52,425 nucleotides of DNA from Micromonospora sp. AMSO31t (GTDB taxonomy: Bacteria; Actinomycetota; Actinomycetes; Mycobacteriales; Micromonosporaceae). The translations under genes and the position numbers were made by a program. A model generated the notes under the pieces. That model ran no database searches. It was given only the letters and a program-made list of their open reading frames with translations, and had not been told where the DNA came from. Positions 34,574-42,951 of this stretch are shown here, piece after piece (within the stretch, counting starts at the first letter, position 1; each line of letters opens with the position of its first letter). Location: positions 1-52,425 of the forward strand of contig NZ_WBKT01000023.1 of assembly GCF_008868175.1 (NCBI RefSeq), given 5' to 3'.

Positions 34574-35665
34574 ATGACCACAACTGCCCCCCGCCGCCCC
34601 CAGAAGGTGACCTTCCGGGACAGACTGCTGCGGCTGGCCGGCGCGGTCACCACCCCGCTGCTGCCGGGTGACTACCTCGACCTCGTGGCGCCGCTGCGCG
34701 CCGGCGCCCCGCTGCGCGGCCGGATCGTCGCCGTCCGCCCGGAGACCCGGGACGCCGCGACCGTCGTCATCCAGCCGGGCCGCAGCTGGCAGGGACACCA
34801 GCCAGGACAGTACGTGCGTCTCGGCGTGGACGTCGACGGGGTGCGCCAGTGGCGCGCGTACTCGGTCACCTCGACGCCGGGCGCCGCGGACGGCCTGATC
34901 TCCGTCACCGTGAAGGCGATCCCGGACGGCAAGGTCAGCAACCACCTGGTCCGCCGGGTCCGGCCCGGCACGATCGTCCAGCTCGACCAGGCCCAGGGTG
35001 ACTTCGTCGTGCCCGAGGAGACCCCCGGACGGGTCCTCTTCGTCACCGCCGGCAGCGGGATCACCCCGGTCACGGGGATGCTGCGCGCCGGCCTGCACGA
35101 CCGGGCGGACGTGGTGCTGGTGCACTCGGCGCCGACCCGGGACGACGTGATCTTCGGCCCGGAGCTGCGGGCGCTCGCCGAGGCCGGCGCGCTGCGGCTC
35201 GTCGAGCGGCACACCGACACCGACGGCCTGCTCGGCGTCGACGAGCTGGCCGACCTGGTGCCCGACCATCTCGACCGGCAGACCTGGGCCTGCGGGCCGA
35301 TCGGCATGCTCGACGCCGTCGAGGGGTACTGGGACTCCCACGGGCTCGCCGACCGGCTGCACACCGAGCGGTTCCGGCCCACCGTGATCTCGCCGGGGGA
35401 GGGCGGCACCGTGACGTTCACCGGGGCCGGGGTGACCGTCGAGGCCGACGGGGCCACCCCGATCCTCGACGCCGGCGAGCGGGCCGGGGTGCTGATGCCG
35501 TCCGGCTGCCGGATGGGCATCTGCTTCGGCTGCGTCGTCCCGCTGCGGGAGGGCGCGGTGCGCGACCTGCGCAACGGCGACGTCACCACCGCCGTCCCCG
35601 GCGACGGCGTGCTCGTGCAGACCTGCGTGTCGGCGGCCGCCGGTACCTGCGACATCGAACTCTGA
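34574..35665 (+). CDS. Ferredoxin-NADP reductase-type flavoprotein with C-terminal 2Fe-2S domain
   Basis: Encodes 363 residues. FAD binding: QYVRLGVDVDGVRQWRAYSV (about 76-95), with RxYS. NAD(P) site: LFVTAGSGITPVTGMLRA (about 155-172) and TWACGPIGMLDAVE. The C-terminal plant-type ferredoxin domain has Cys in SGCRMGICFGC (about 311-321) and VQTCVSA (about 351). It carries electrons from NAD(P)H to the desaturase encoded 16 bases downstream, as Rv3230c does for DesA3 in Mycobacterium tuberculosis; the parallel rests on domain order and gene pairing. It is cytoplasmic and probably peripheral to the membrane. Confidence 0.92.
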   Translation: MTTTAPRRPQKVTFRDRLLRLAGAVTTPLLPGDYLDLVAPLRAGAPLRGRIVAVRPETRDAATVVIQPGRSWQGHQPGQYVRLGVDVDGVRQWRAYSVTSTPGAADGLISVTVKAIPDGKVSNHLVRRVRPGTIVQLDQAQGDFVVPEETPGRVLFVTAGSGITPVTGMLRAGLHDRADVVLVHSAPTRDDVIFGPELRALAEAGALRLVERHTDTDGLLGVDELADLVPDHLDRQTWACGPIGMLDAVEGYWDSHGLADRLHTERFRPTVISPGEGGTVTFTGAGVTVEADGATPILDAGERAGVLMPSGCRMGICFGCVVPLREGAVRDLRNGDVTTAVPGDGVLVQTCVSAAAGTCDIEL

Positions 35666-35681
35666 CAGGAGGCCATCCGAC

Positions 35682-36824
35682 GTGACCGTGATCCAGAAGA
35701 AGGCGGACAACCCGATCGCCCACCTCAGCGCCGAGGACATCGAGATCATCGGCAAGGAGCTGGACGCGATCCGGGACCGGGTGATCGCCGACCGGGGTGA
35801 GCGGGACGCCCGCTACATCCGCAAGGTGATCAAGACCCAGCGAACGCTGGAGCTGAGCAGCCGCGCGGTGCTGCTGTTCTCGCTGTTCCCGCCCGCCTGG
35901 ATCGTCGGCACGGCCGGCCTCGCGGTGGCCAAGATCCTGGACAACATGGAGATCGGGCACAACGTCCTGCACGGGCAGTGGGACTGGATGCGCGACCCGA
36001 AGATCCACTCCACCACCTGGGACTGGGACCACGTCTCCCCGCCCGAGCAGTGGAAGCACTCCCACAACGAGCTGCACCACCGCTACACCAACGTGCTCGG
36101 CAAGGACAACGACCTGGGCTACGGCATCATGCGGGTCGACGAGGACCAGCCGTGGCACCCGGCGTACCTGGGCCAGCCGTTCTACAACTTCGTGAACGCC
36201 TGCTTCTTCGAGTACGGCATCGCCGCGTACGACCTGGAGCTGGGGGAGAACCTCAAGAACGGCCGGCACAAGGACCCGGCGTTCCGGGCCCGGGCCCGGG
36301 CGGTCGGCCGCAAGATCCGCCGCCAGGTGCTCAAGGACTACGTGCTGCACCCGCTGCTGTCCGGCCCGTCGTTCCTGTCCACGCTCGCCGCCACGTTCAC
36401 CGCGAACCTGATCCGCAACCTGTGGAGCCACTCGGTGATCATGTGCGGGCACTTCCCGAACGGCGTGGAGACCTTCGAGAAGACCTCCATCGACGGCGAG
36501 ACCCGCGGCGAGTGGTACCTGCGGCAGATGCTCGGCTCGGCCAACATCAGCGGCAGCCGGCTGCTGCACATCATGACCGGCAACCTGTCGTACCAGATCG
36601 AGCACCACCTCTTCCCCGACCTGCCGAGCAACCGCTACCAGGAGATCGCCCCGCAGGTGCGGGCGCTGTTCGACAGGTACGGGCTGAAGTACACCACCGG
36701 CCCGCTGCCCAAGCAGGTCGCCTCGGCCTGGTGGAAGGTGATCCGGCTGTCGCTGCCCAACCGGCGCGGCGACCGCCGCCAGCCGGTGGCCCCGGCCCCG
36801 CTGGTCTCCTCCGGCACGGCCTGA
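35682..36824 (+). CDS. Membrane fatty-acid desaturase (DesA3-like)
   Basis: Encodes 380 residues from GTG 35682 behind ACAGGAGG. The three histidine boxes are present: GHNVLHGQ (HxxxH, about 92-98), HSHNELHHRY (HxxHH, about 126-134) and QIEHHLF (about 306-312); these bind the di-iron centre. Hydrophobic segments near 62-84 and 220-245 anchor it. Such enzymes introduce a double bond, usually delta-9, into acyl chains with O2 and electrons from a partner reductase, here the preceding gene. The operon ends in the hairpin at 36831-36861. It probably tunes membrane fluidity. Confidence 0.93.
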   Translation: MTVIQKKADNPIAHLSAEDIEIIGKELDAIRDRVIADRGERDARYIRKVIKTQRTLELSSRAVLLFSLFPPAWIVGTAGLAVAKILDNMEIGHNVLHGQWDWMRDPKIHSTTWDWDHVSPPEQWKHSHNELHHRYTNVLGKDNDLGYGIMRVDEDQPWHPAYLGQPFYNFVNACFFEYGIAAYDLELGENLKNGRHKDPAFRARARAVGRKIRRQVLKDYVLHPLLSGPSFLSTLAATFTANLIRNLWSHSVIMCGHFPNGVETFEKTSIDGETRGEWYLRQMLGSANISGSRLLHIMTGNLSYQIEHHLFPDLPSNRYQEIAPQVRALFDRYGLKYTTGPLPKQVASAWWKVIRLSLPNRRGDRRQPVAPAPLVSSGTA

Positions 36825-36830
36825 CCGGCC

Positions 36831-36861
36831 GCCGCCCACCGGAACTATTCCGGTGGGCGGC
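36831..36861 (+). terminator. Very strong hairpin terminator after the desaturase gene
   Basis: GCCGCCCACCGGAA (36831-36844) is exactly complementary to TTCCGGTGGGCGGC (36848-36861) with a 3-base loop, 6 bases after the stop codon. It separates the desaturase operon from the leader and AlaRS-like gene. There is no T-run. Confidence 0.75.
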
Positions 36862-36890
36862 GCCCCCGCCGATCGGCTACCGTCATGGGC

Positions 36891-36959
36891 ATGGACCTCA
36901 GGCGCAGCAGCACCGCCGCAACCGCGCGAGCTTCCCGCTCGCCGGTTGCCGCCGCCTGA
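36891..36959 (+). CDS. Ala-rich leader peptide upstream of the AlaRS-like gene
   Basis: ATG 36891 to TGA 36959 encodes 22 residues: MDLRRSSTAATARAS followed by RSPVAAA. Seven of 22 are Ala, and all four Ala codons are used (GCC, GCA, GCG, GCT), with three in a row before the stop. TACCGT at 36878-36883 lies 7 bases before the ATG, which fits a leaderless mRNA; an in-frame ATG at 36885 is the alternative. It precedes alternative RNA hairpins and a gene for an alanyl-tRNA synthetase-like protein, as in attenuation leaders whose codons match the amino acid concerned. GC-rich DNA makes Ala codons common by chance, so conservation must decide. Confidence 0.5.
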   Translation: MDLRRSSTAATARASRSPVAAA

Positions 36960-36972
36960 CCTGCCCCATCCC

Positions 36973-37058
36973 CGCCGGCGACCGGAAACGGTCCGCCGGC
37001 GTCGTCGTGTCACGCCACCGCCCGCGCGGCGGACCGTCCGGTCGTCCCCACCGGAAGG
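36973..37058 (+). promoter_or_regulatory. Candidate attenuator: mutually exclusive RNA hairpins before the AlaRS-like gene
   Basis: Hairpin A: GCCGGCGACCG (36974-36984), GAAA tetraloop, CGGTCCGCCGGC (36989-37000), one bulge. Alternative B: CGGTCCGCCG (36989-36998) is also perfectly complementary to CGGCGGACCG (37027-37036), so A and B exclude each other. Hairpin C: CCGGT (37038-37042) with ACCGG (37050-37054) covers the first bases of the ribosome site GGAAGG (37053-37058). A ribosome stalled in the leader could shift the balance among them. Confidence 0.45.
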
Positions 37059-37066
37059 CCCGTGCC

Positions 37067-38239
37067 ATGACACCCGACCAGATCGTCCGCACCTTCGTCG
37101 ACCACTACCACCGCCGGGGCCACCGGGACGCGCCGGAGAGCTCGCTCGTCCCGCCGCCCGGCGACCCGGTGCTCTTCACCACCTCCGGCATGCACCCGCT
37201 GACCCCGTACCTGCTGGGGCGTCCGCACCCCGGCGGCCGGCGGCTGGTCAACGTGCAGCGCTGCCTGCGCACCACCGATCTCGACGAGGTCGGTGACCGG
37301 ACCCACCTGACCGTCTTCGAGATGCTCGGCTCCTGGTCGCTCGGCGACTACGACATCGCGACCAGCCTGCGCTGGGGCCACGAGCTGCTCACCGAGGGCT
37401 TCGGCATCGACCCGGCGCGGTTGCACGCCACCGTCTTCGGCGGCGACGGCCAGGTCGGCCCGGACGAGACCGCCCTCGCCACCTGGACCGGGCTGGGCGT
37501 GCCGGTCGAGACCAACGGCGCGGAGAACTGGTGGTCCAACGGCCCCACCGGCCCGTGCGGGCCCGATTCCGAGATCTTCGTGTGGACCGGCGACGGCCCG
37601 CCGGTCGGCACCCCGGGCACCGACGAGCGCTGGATGGAGGTGTGGAACCACGTCCAGATGCGCCACCACCGGCACCCGGACGGTCGGCTGACGCCGTTGC
37701 CGATGGCGAGCATCGACACCGGGATGGGCCTGGAACGCCTGGAGATGGTGCTGCGCGGCGGCCGGTCGGTCTTCGAGGGCGCGGGCCTGAGCCCGTGGGT
37801 GGGCGCGGTCCGCGACCGGTGGGACCTGCGCGGCCAGGACCTGCGGGTGGTCGCCGACCACCTGCGCTCCGCGGTGGTCGTGCTCGGCGACGGGGTACGC
37901 CCCGGCAACACCGGCCGCGGCTACGTGCTGCGCCGGCTGGTCCGGCGCGCGCTCACCGTGCTGTGGCGCGACGACCCGGCACGGAGCCTGACCGGGCTGC
38001 CGCTCGACGCGTACGGCGACACGCTGCGCCGGTTCCGGCAGGACGCGCAGGCCGGCCCGCTGCGCGAGCTGCTGCTGGGGGAGGAGCGGCGGTTCCGCGG
38101 CCTGCTGGACCGGGGCCGGCCACTGGTCGACCGGGTACGCGCGCGCGGCCCGCTGACCGAGCGCGACTACCACTGGCTGCACGACACCCACGGGCTGCCC
38201 CGGGACCTGGTCGACGGCCTGCTCGCCGAGGCGGGCTGA
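37067..38239 (+). CDS. Short alanyl-tRNA synthetase-like protein, catalytic part only
   Basis: Encodes 390 residues. It covers the class II catalytic core of AlaRS: LFTTSGMHPLTPYLLGR and NVQRCLRTTDLDEVGDRTHL near the start, FEMLGSWSLGDY, ENWWSNGPTGPCGPDSEIF (about 151-169), IDTGMGLERLEMV (motif 3, about 214-226), and part of the tRNA-recognition domain up to LHDTHGLPRDLVDGLLAEAG, which matches the LYDTYGFPLDLT region of true AlaRS. It then stops: the editing and C-Ala domains of the usual roughly 880-residue enzyme are absent. It is therefore a paralog. It might charge tRNA without proofreading, supply Ala-tRNA to an unusual pathway, or activate alanine for another acceptor. An Ala-rich leader and candidate attenuator precede it. 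Confidence 0.88.
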   Translation: MTPDQIVRTFVDHYHRRGHRDAPESSLVPPPGDPVLFTTSGMHPLTPYLLGRPHPGGRRLVNVQRCLRTTDLDEVGDRTHLTVFEMLGSWSLGDYDIATSLRWGHELLTEGFGIDPARLHATVFGGDGQVGPDETALATWTGLGVPVETNGAENWWSNGPTGPCGPDSEIFVWTGDGPPVGTPGTDERWMEVWNHVQMRHHRHPDGRLTPLPMASIDTGMGLERLEMVLRGGRSVFEGAGLSPWVGAVRDRWDLRGQDLRVVADHLRSAVVVLGDGVRPGNTGRGYVLRRLVRRALTVLWRDDPARSLTGLPLDAYGDTLRRFRQDAQAGPLRELLLGEERRFRGLLDRGRPLVDRVRARGPLTERDYHWLHDTHGLPRDLVDGLLAEAG

Positions 38240-38315
38240 CCCGCGCCGGTGGCCGGGGCGGTGCCACGGTGCCAGACTCGGCAGCGGAGACCGCCGCAGC
38301 GAGGGATGTGGTCGC

Positions 38316-39776
38316 ATGACCGGGTACGAGGTCCGGCCGGACGCGGAGACCGTGACGCTGCTCGGCGCCCGGGTGACCGTCACCGGCGCGACGGCGCTGC
38401 TCGCCGCCGCCCAGGACGGGCCGGTGGAGCTGCTGGCCGGGGGCGACTTCCCCGCGCCGGTGCGGGAGGTGCGCTGCACCGTGCGCGCCGACAGCGGGGT
38501 GCACCGCTTCGAGGCGTACCTGCGGGCCGACGCCGCACTGCCCGGCGCCGGTCTGCTCGCCCTCGGCCTGGCCGGGCCGGTCGGGCTGCTGGTGGCCCAG
38601 CGGCTCGCCGCGCGGGGCGGCGACGGGCCCGCCGCCGCCGTCGGCCGGGTCGCCGCCGAGGCCGGCCGACGGCTCGGGCTGCGGCCCGCCGGGGCCGCCC
38701 TCGCCGAGCCGTCGCGCGACCCGGCCGGCCTTGCGGTGCTGCGCGCCGCCGAGGAGGCCGGCCTGCGCCCGCAGGTCAGCCACGACGGCCAGACGGTGCG
38801 GGTACGCGCGGAGGTGCCCAGCGCCGACGTGACGCCCGCGCACCTGACCGCCATGGTCGGCGTGGTGCTCCAGGCCGTCCGGGAGCTGGCCGGCGACACC
38901 CCGGAGCCGACGCTGCTGCGCGGCCGGTCGTACCCCGTGGGTCACCGCGCGGCCGCGGCGGTGCCGCGCAGCGCGGCGGTGACCCTCGACCAGGTCGGCG
39001 GCCTCGCCGAGGTGGTCGCCCGGTTCCGCGAGGTCGCCGTGTCGTTCCGGCACCCGCAGGCGATGGCCCGCTGGGGGGCGCGCCGGCCGCAGGGCATCCT
39101 GCTGTACGGCCCGCCGGGCACCGGCAAGACCATGCTGGCCCGGGCCCTGGCCAACGAGATCGGCGCGGACTTCGTGGAGATCCGCACCCCGGAGATCCTC
39201 GACAAGTTCCTCGGCGGCTCCGAACGCAACATCAAGCGGATCTTCCGGGAGGCGCGCCGCTACCGGCGGCCCACCGTCATGCTCTTCGACGAGTTCGACA
39301 GCATCATCAGCTACGCGGGCTCCGGCGGCGACGCGGCCAGCCAGGCGGTCAACGCGGTGGCCGGCATCTTCAAGCAGGAGATGAACACCCTGTTCGAGGA
39401 GAACCCGGACGTCATCGTGGTGGCCACCACCAACTTCCCGCAGCGGGTGGACGCCTCGCTGACCCGCTCCGGCCGCTTCGACCTCAAGATCGCCATCCCG
39501 GCGCCCGACGAGGCCGGCCGCGCGGAGATCCTCGCCACGATGATCCGGGAGCTCATCGACCGGCACGAGCGGCCCGGCTTCCGGATGTTCGCCGCCGACG
39601 TCGACCCGGTCGCGCTGGCCGCGGCCAGCCCCGGGCTCACCGGCGCCGACCTGCGGGAGGTGCTGCGCCGGGTGCAACTCGCCAAGGCGCTCCGGGAGGC
39701 GACGGAGGGTGCGCCGCCCGCCCCGATCAGTCAGGATGACCTCCGAGAGACCGTCGCCGGGCTGCGCCGCGGCTGA
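38316..39776 (+). CDS. AAA+ ATPase
   Basis: Encodes 486 residues. The N-terminal 220 residues are Ala-rich and mainly helical, without known domain. The AAA module has Walker A GPPGTGKT (about 264-271), Walker B LFDEFD (about 323-328), sensor-1 ATTN (about 369) and arginine fingers SGRFD (about 386-390). The aromatic pore-loop residue appears in EILDKFLGGSERNI. The C-terminal helical lid follows (GLTGADLREVLRRVQLAKAL). It resembles FtsH/CDC48-type ATPases but carries no protease domain, so it probably remodels a protein partner. It follows the AlaRS-like gene by 76 bases on the same strand; a shared operon is likely. Confidence 0.9.
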   Translation: MTGYEVRPDAETVTLLGARVTVTGATALLAAAQDGPVELLAGGDFPAPVREVRCTVRADSGVHRFEAYLRADAALPGAGLLALGLAGPVGLLVAQRLAARGGDGPAAAVGRVAAEAGRRLGLRPAGAALAEPSRDPAGLAVLRAAEEAGLRPQVSHDGQTVRVRAEVPSADVTPAHLTAMVGVVLQAVRELAGDTPEPTLLRGRSYPVGHRAAAAVPRSAAVTLDQVGGLAEVVARFREVAVSFRHPQAMARWGARRPQGILLYGPPGTGKTMLARALANEIGADFVEIRTPEILDKFLGGSERNIKRIFREARRYRRPTVMLFDEFDSIISYAGSGGDAASQAVNAVAGIFKQEMNTLFEENPDVIVVATTNFPQRVDASLTRSGRFDLKIAIPAPDEAGRAEILATMIRELIDRHERPGFRMFAADVDPVALAAASPGLTGADLREVLRRVQLAKALREATEGAPPAPISQDDLRETVAGLRRG

Positions 39777-39799
39777 CGACGGTCGACGGAAGGAGACCC

Positions 39800-41617
39800 G
39801 TGTCGTCGTCCACCCTGCTGTCCCGTCGCGATCTGGCGTTCCTGCTCCACGACTGGCTCGACGTCGGCCGGCTGACCGAGCGCGCCCGCTACGCCGAGCA
39901 CTCGCGGGAGACCTTCGACGCGGTGCTGGACCTCGCCGCGCAGGTCGCCGCCGAGCAGTTCGCCCCGCACAACCGGGCCGCCGACGCCAGCGAACCGACC
40001 TTCGACGGGCAGCGGGTCCGCACCATCCCCCAGGTCAAGGCCGCCCTGGACGCGTACGCCCGCACCGGCCTGCTGGCCGCCACCATGGACGAGTCGGTCG
40101 GCGGCATGCAGTTGCCACACGCGGTGGCCGCCGCCTGCTCCGCCTGGTTCCAGGCCGCCAACGTGGCCACCGCCGCCTACCCGTTCCTCACCCTCGGCAA
40201 CGCCAACCTGCTGCTCGCTCACGGCAGCGCCGAGCAGATCGACACCTGGGTCCGGCCGATGGTGCAGGGGCGGTTCTTCGGCACCATGTGCCTGTCCGAA
40301 CCCCAGGCCGGCAGCTCGCTCGCCGACATCACCACCCGGGCCGAGCCGCAGGACGACGGGACGTACCGGCTGGTCGGCACCAAGATGTGGATCTCCGGCG
40401 GGGAGCACGACCTGGCCGAGAACATCGTCCACCTGGTGCTCGCCCGGATCCCCGGCGGGCCGCCCGGCGTGAAGGGCATCTCGCTGTTCATCGTGCCGAA
40501 GGTGCTCCTCGACGCCGACGGCGCGCTCGGCGCCCGCAACGACGTGGTGCTGGTCGGCCTCAACCACAAGCTCGGCTACCGGGGCACCACCAACACCCTG
40601 CTCAACTTCGGCGAGGGCGTGCACCGCCCGCACGGGCGGCCCGGCGCGGTCGGCTACCTGGTGGGGGAGCCGCACCAGGGGTTGGCGCAGATGTTCCACA
40701 TGATGAACGAGGCGCGCATCGGGGTGGGCGCCGGCGCCACCGCGCTCGGCTACACCGCCCACCTGAAGTCCGTGGCGTACGCCCGGCAGCGCCCGCAGGG
40801 CCGGCCGGCCGGTGACAAGGACCCCACCGCGCCCCAGGTGCCGATCATGGCGCACGCCGACGTCCGCCGGATGCTGCTGGCGCAGAAGAGCTACGTGGAG
40901 GGCGCCCTCGCCCTGATCCTCTACTGCGGGCGGCTGCTCGACGAGGAGAAGACCGCCCCGGCCGAGGCCGACCGCAGCCGTGCCCACCTGCTGCTGGACC
41001 TGCTCACCCCGGTCGCGAAGAGCTGGCCGTCCCAGTGGTGCCTGGCTGCCAACGACCTGGCCATCCAGGTGCACGGCGGCTACGGCTACACCCGCGACTA
41101 CGACGTCGAGCAGCACTGGCGGGACAACCGGCTCAACCCCATCCACGAGGGCACCCACGGCATCCAGGCGCTGGACCTGCTGGGCCGCAAGGTCACCATG
41201 CGCGACGGCGCCGGCCTGGAGCTGCTGCTGGAGACCATCCGGGCCACCGTGACCCGGGCCTGGAAGACCGACGGCGAGGCAGCCGAACTGGCCGGCCGGC
41301 TCGGCGCGGCGGTCGACCGGATCGCCGTGGTCACCCGGCGGCTGCACGGCGCCGGCGATCCCGAGGTGACGTTGGCCAACGCGTCGCTCTACCTGGAGGC
41401 CGTCGGGCACGTGGTGATCGCCTGGATGTGGCTGGAGCAGCTGCTGACCGTGGAGGCGCTGGGCTCGCCGGACGGCCCGGAGGGGGACTTCCTCGCCGGC
41501 AAGCGGCAGGCGGCGCGGTACTTCTTCCGCTACGAGCTGCCCCGGACCGGGCCGCAGTTCGACCTGCTGGAGAGCCTGGACCGGACCACGCTGGACACCC
41601 GGGACAGCTGGTTCTGA
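39800..41617 (+). CDS. Acyl-CoA dehydrogenase, long type with C-terminal extension
   Basis: Encodes 605 residues from GTG 39800 behind GGAAGGAG. FAD and acyl-CoA binding: FFGTMCLSEPQAGSSLADIT (about 155-174) and KMWISGGEHDL. The flavin-contacting GGYGYTRDYDVEQHWRD (about 430) precedes IHEGTHGIQALDLLGRK, whose Glu is the likely catalytic base. The C-terminal 150 residues are the extra helical domain of FadE5-like enzymes. The enzyme forms a trans-2,3 double bond in acyl-CoA during beta-oxidation, passing electrons to ETF. It is 23 bases from the AAA+ gene. How it connects with the AlaRS-like and AAA+ proteins is unknown. Confidence 0.93.
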   Translation: MSSSTLLSRRDLAFLLHDWLDVGRLTERARYAEHSRETFDAVLDLAAQVAAEQFAPHNRAADASEPTFDGQRVRTIPQVKAALDAYARTGLLAATMDESVGGMQLPHAVAAACSAWFQAANVATAAYPFLTLGNANLLLAHGSAEQIDTWVRPMVQGRFFGTMCLSEPQAGSSLADITTRAEPQDDGTYRLVGTKMWISGGEHDLAENIVHLVLARIPGGPPGVKGISLFIVPKVLLDADGALGARNDVVLVGLNHKLGYRGTTNTLLNFGEGVHRPHGRPGAVGYLVGEPHQGLAQMFHMMNEARIGVGAGATALGYTAHLKSVAYARQRPQGRPAGDKDPTAPQVPIMAHADVRRMLLAQKSYVEGALALILYCGRLLDEEKTAPAEADRSRAHLLLDLLTPVAKSWPSQWCLAANDLAIQVHGGYGYTRDYDVEQHWRDNRLNPIHEGTHGIQALDLLGRKVTMRDGAGLELLLETIRATVTRAWKTDGEAAELAGRLGAAVDRIAVVTRRLHGAGDPEVTLANASLYLEAVGHVVIAWMWLEQLLTVEALGSPDGPEGDFLAGKRQAARYFFRYELPRTGPQFDLLESLDRTTLDTRDSWF

Positions 41618-41659
41618 CCGGGGTCCGGTCCGGTCGCCGGGCAGCCGGCGCCGAGCTGC

Positions 41660-42313
41660 CTACGACCTCCGGCGAGCGAGCAGGGTGGAGTCGTCGATGT
41701 CGACCGTCACGCCGTCCCGGGTGACCGTCCGGGGCCGCTGCTCGACCACGAGGGCCTCGAAGTCGTCCGGCAGCCCGGGCAGCAGGTCCTCGGCGAGGAA
41801 CATGGCCCTGCGGTGGCTCGCGGTCAGGTGGGTGAACGCCTCGTGCGGCGCGTGGCCGACGACCAGCAGGTGGCCGCCCGGCGCGACGGCCTCGGCCAGC
41901 CGGCGGGTCACCGCCACCATCCCGCCGTCCGGCGGGTGCAGGAAGTGGCTGGTGACGAGGTCGTAGGACCGGCCGTCCGCCGCGAAGGTCCGCGCGTCGA
42001 CCTGCCACCAGTCGGTGCGGTCGGCGACCCCGGCCTGCTCGGCGTGCCGGGCGGCGCGGGCCAGGCCGTTGGCGGAGAAGTCGGCGCCGGTGACCCGCCA
42101 GCCCTGCCGGGCCAGCCAGATCACGTCGCCGCCCTCGCCGCAGCCGACGTCGAGCGCCGTGCCGGGGGTCAGCCCGGTCACCTCGGCGACGAGCTGCGCG
42201 TTGGGGTTGCCGCTCCAGATCTTCTCCGCGCCGGAGTACCGCTCCTCCCAGGCCGGTGGCTCGAAGATGTCGGCCCCGTCCGCCTCGGCGTGCCGGTGTC
42301 CGTGTCCACTCAT
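41660..42313 (-). CDS. SAM-dependent methyltransferase (class I)
   Basis: Encodes 217 residues. ATG 42313 lies 9 bases after AAGGA; a GTG at 42352 is a possible longer start without ribosome site. A His-rich N-terminus (SGHGHRHAEADG) precedes motif I ALDVGCGEGGDVIWLARQGW (about 54-73), then TGADFSANGLARAARHAEQA and the motif IV region YDLVTSHFLHPPD. It resembles TehB/tellurite-resistance-like and thiopurine-type methyltransferases that act on small molecules. The protein encoded at 50434-51039 is clearly related. The substrate is unknown. Confidence 0.88.
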   Translation of the reverse strand: MSGHGHRHAEADGADIFEPPAWEERYSGAEKIWSGNPNAQLVAEVTGLTPGTALDVGCGEGGDVIWLARQGWRVTGADFSANGLARAARHAEQAGVADRTDWWQVDARTFAADGRSYDLVTSHFLHPPDGGMVAVTRRLAEAVAPGGHLLVVGHAPHEAFTHLTASHRRAMFLAEDLLPGLPDDFEALVVEQRPRTVTRDGVTVDIDDSTLLARRRS

Positions 42314-42468
42314 GCCGCGGTGTCCTTCCGCGTCGGGCTCGTTGCTGTCCACGCCACCAGCATCCGGAACGCCGCCTGCGTTGACAAACTTTCTTGCTGT
42401 TTCGGCAAACTCCCGCTGTCTGGTGCGGCCGCCCGAGGATGTCGGTGCCGGGCAGTAGGGTCCGTGCC

Positions 42469-42852
42469 GTGAGCGACACCGCCCTGACCCGGCAGGCTGC
42501 CCAGGACTACGTCGATCGGCTCGAACGCCGCGACTGGCCGGGGTTGGCCGGCCTGCTCGCGGACGACGTGACCTACGAGATGCCGCAGACCCGGGAACGC
42601 ATCCGGGGGAGGGAGGCGTTCCTGCGGTTCAACATCGAGTATCCCGGTGACTGGCACCTGCGGGTGCGCCGCCTGGTCGCGGACGGCGGGTCGGCCGCCC
42701 TGTGGCTCGACGTCCGGGTGGGCGACGAGCGGCAGGACGCGTGTGTCTGGCTGGAGGTGTCCGAGGGTGGCCTGATCAGCCGGGTCATCGACCACTGGCC
42801 CGAACCGTACGACCCGCCGCCGGGCCGTGAACACCTCGTGGAGCGGTGGTAG
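42469..42852 (+). CDS. SnoaL/NTF2-like small protein
   Basis: Encodes 127 residues from GTG 42469. TAGGGT (42456-42461) lies 7 bases before it, a leaderless arrangement. The pattern AAQDYVDRLERRDWPGLAGL, LADDVTYEMPQTRERIRGRE and FLRFNIEYPGDWHLRVRRLV is that of a SnoaL-like cone-shaped alpha+beta barrel. Members are isomerases, cyclases or non-enzymatic ligand binders; none can be chosen here. It is divergent from the methyltransferase gene with a 155-base gap. Confidence 0.82.
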   Translation: MSDTALTRQAAQDYVDRLERRDWPGLAGLLADDVTYEMPQTRERIRGREAFLRFNIEYPGDWHLRVRRLVADGGSAALWLDVRVGDERQDACVWLEVSEGGLISRVIDHWPEPYDPPPGREHLVERW

Positions 42853-42951
42853 GGCCTTCTCCGCGTCAGCACCGGCATGATCGGATCGGGCCACAGCGGT
42901 CGGGCGCGGCCGAGGTTCCCCGGGCCAGTCTTGACGTCGAAGGGAGGCCTC

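Noticed and set aside
35978..37066. N-terminal extension of the AlaRS-like frame
   Set aside because: It is out-of-frame reading through the desaturase gene, the terminator and the leader; ATG 37067 gives the normal AlaRS N-terminus.
37010..38899. 629-residue minus-strand open frame
   Set aside because: Antisense to the AlaRS-like and AAA+ genes, whose motifs are unambiguous.
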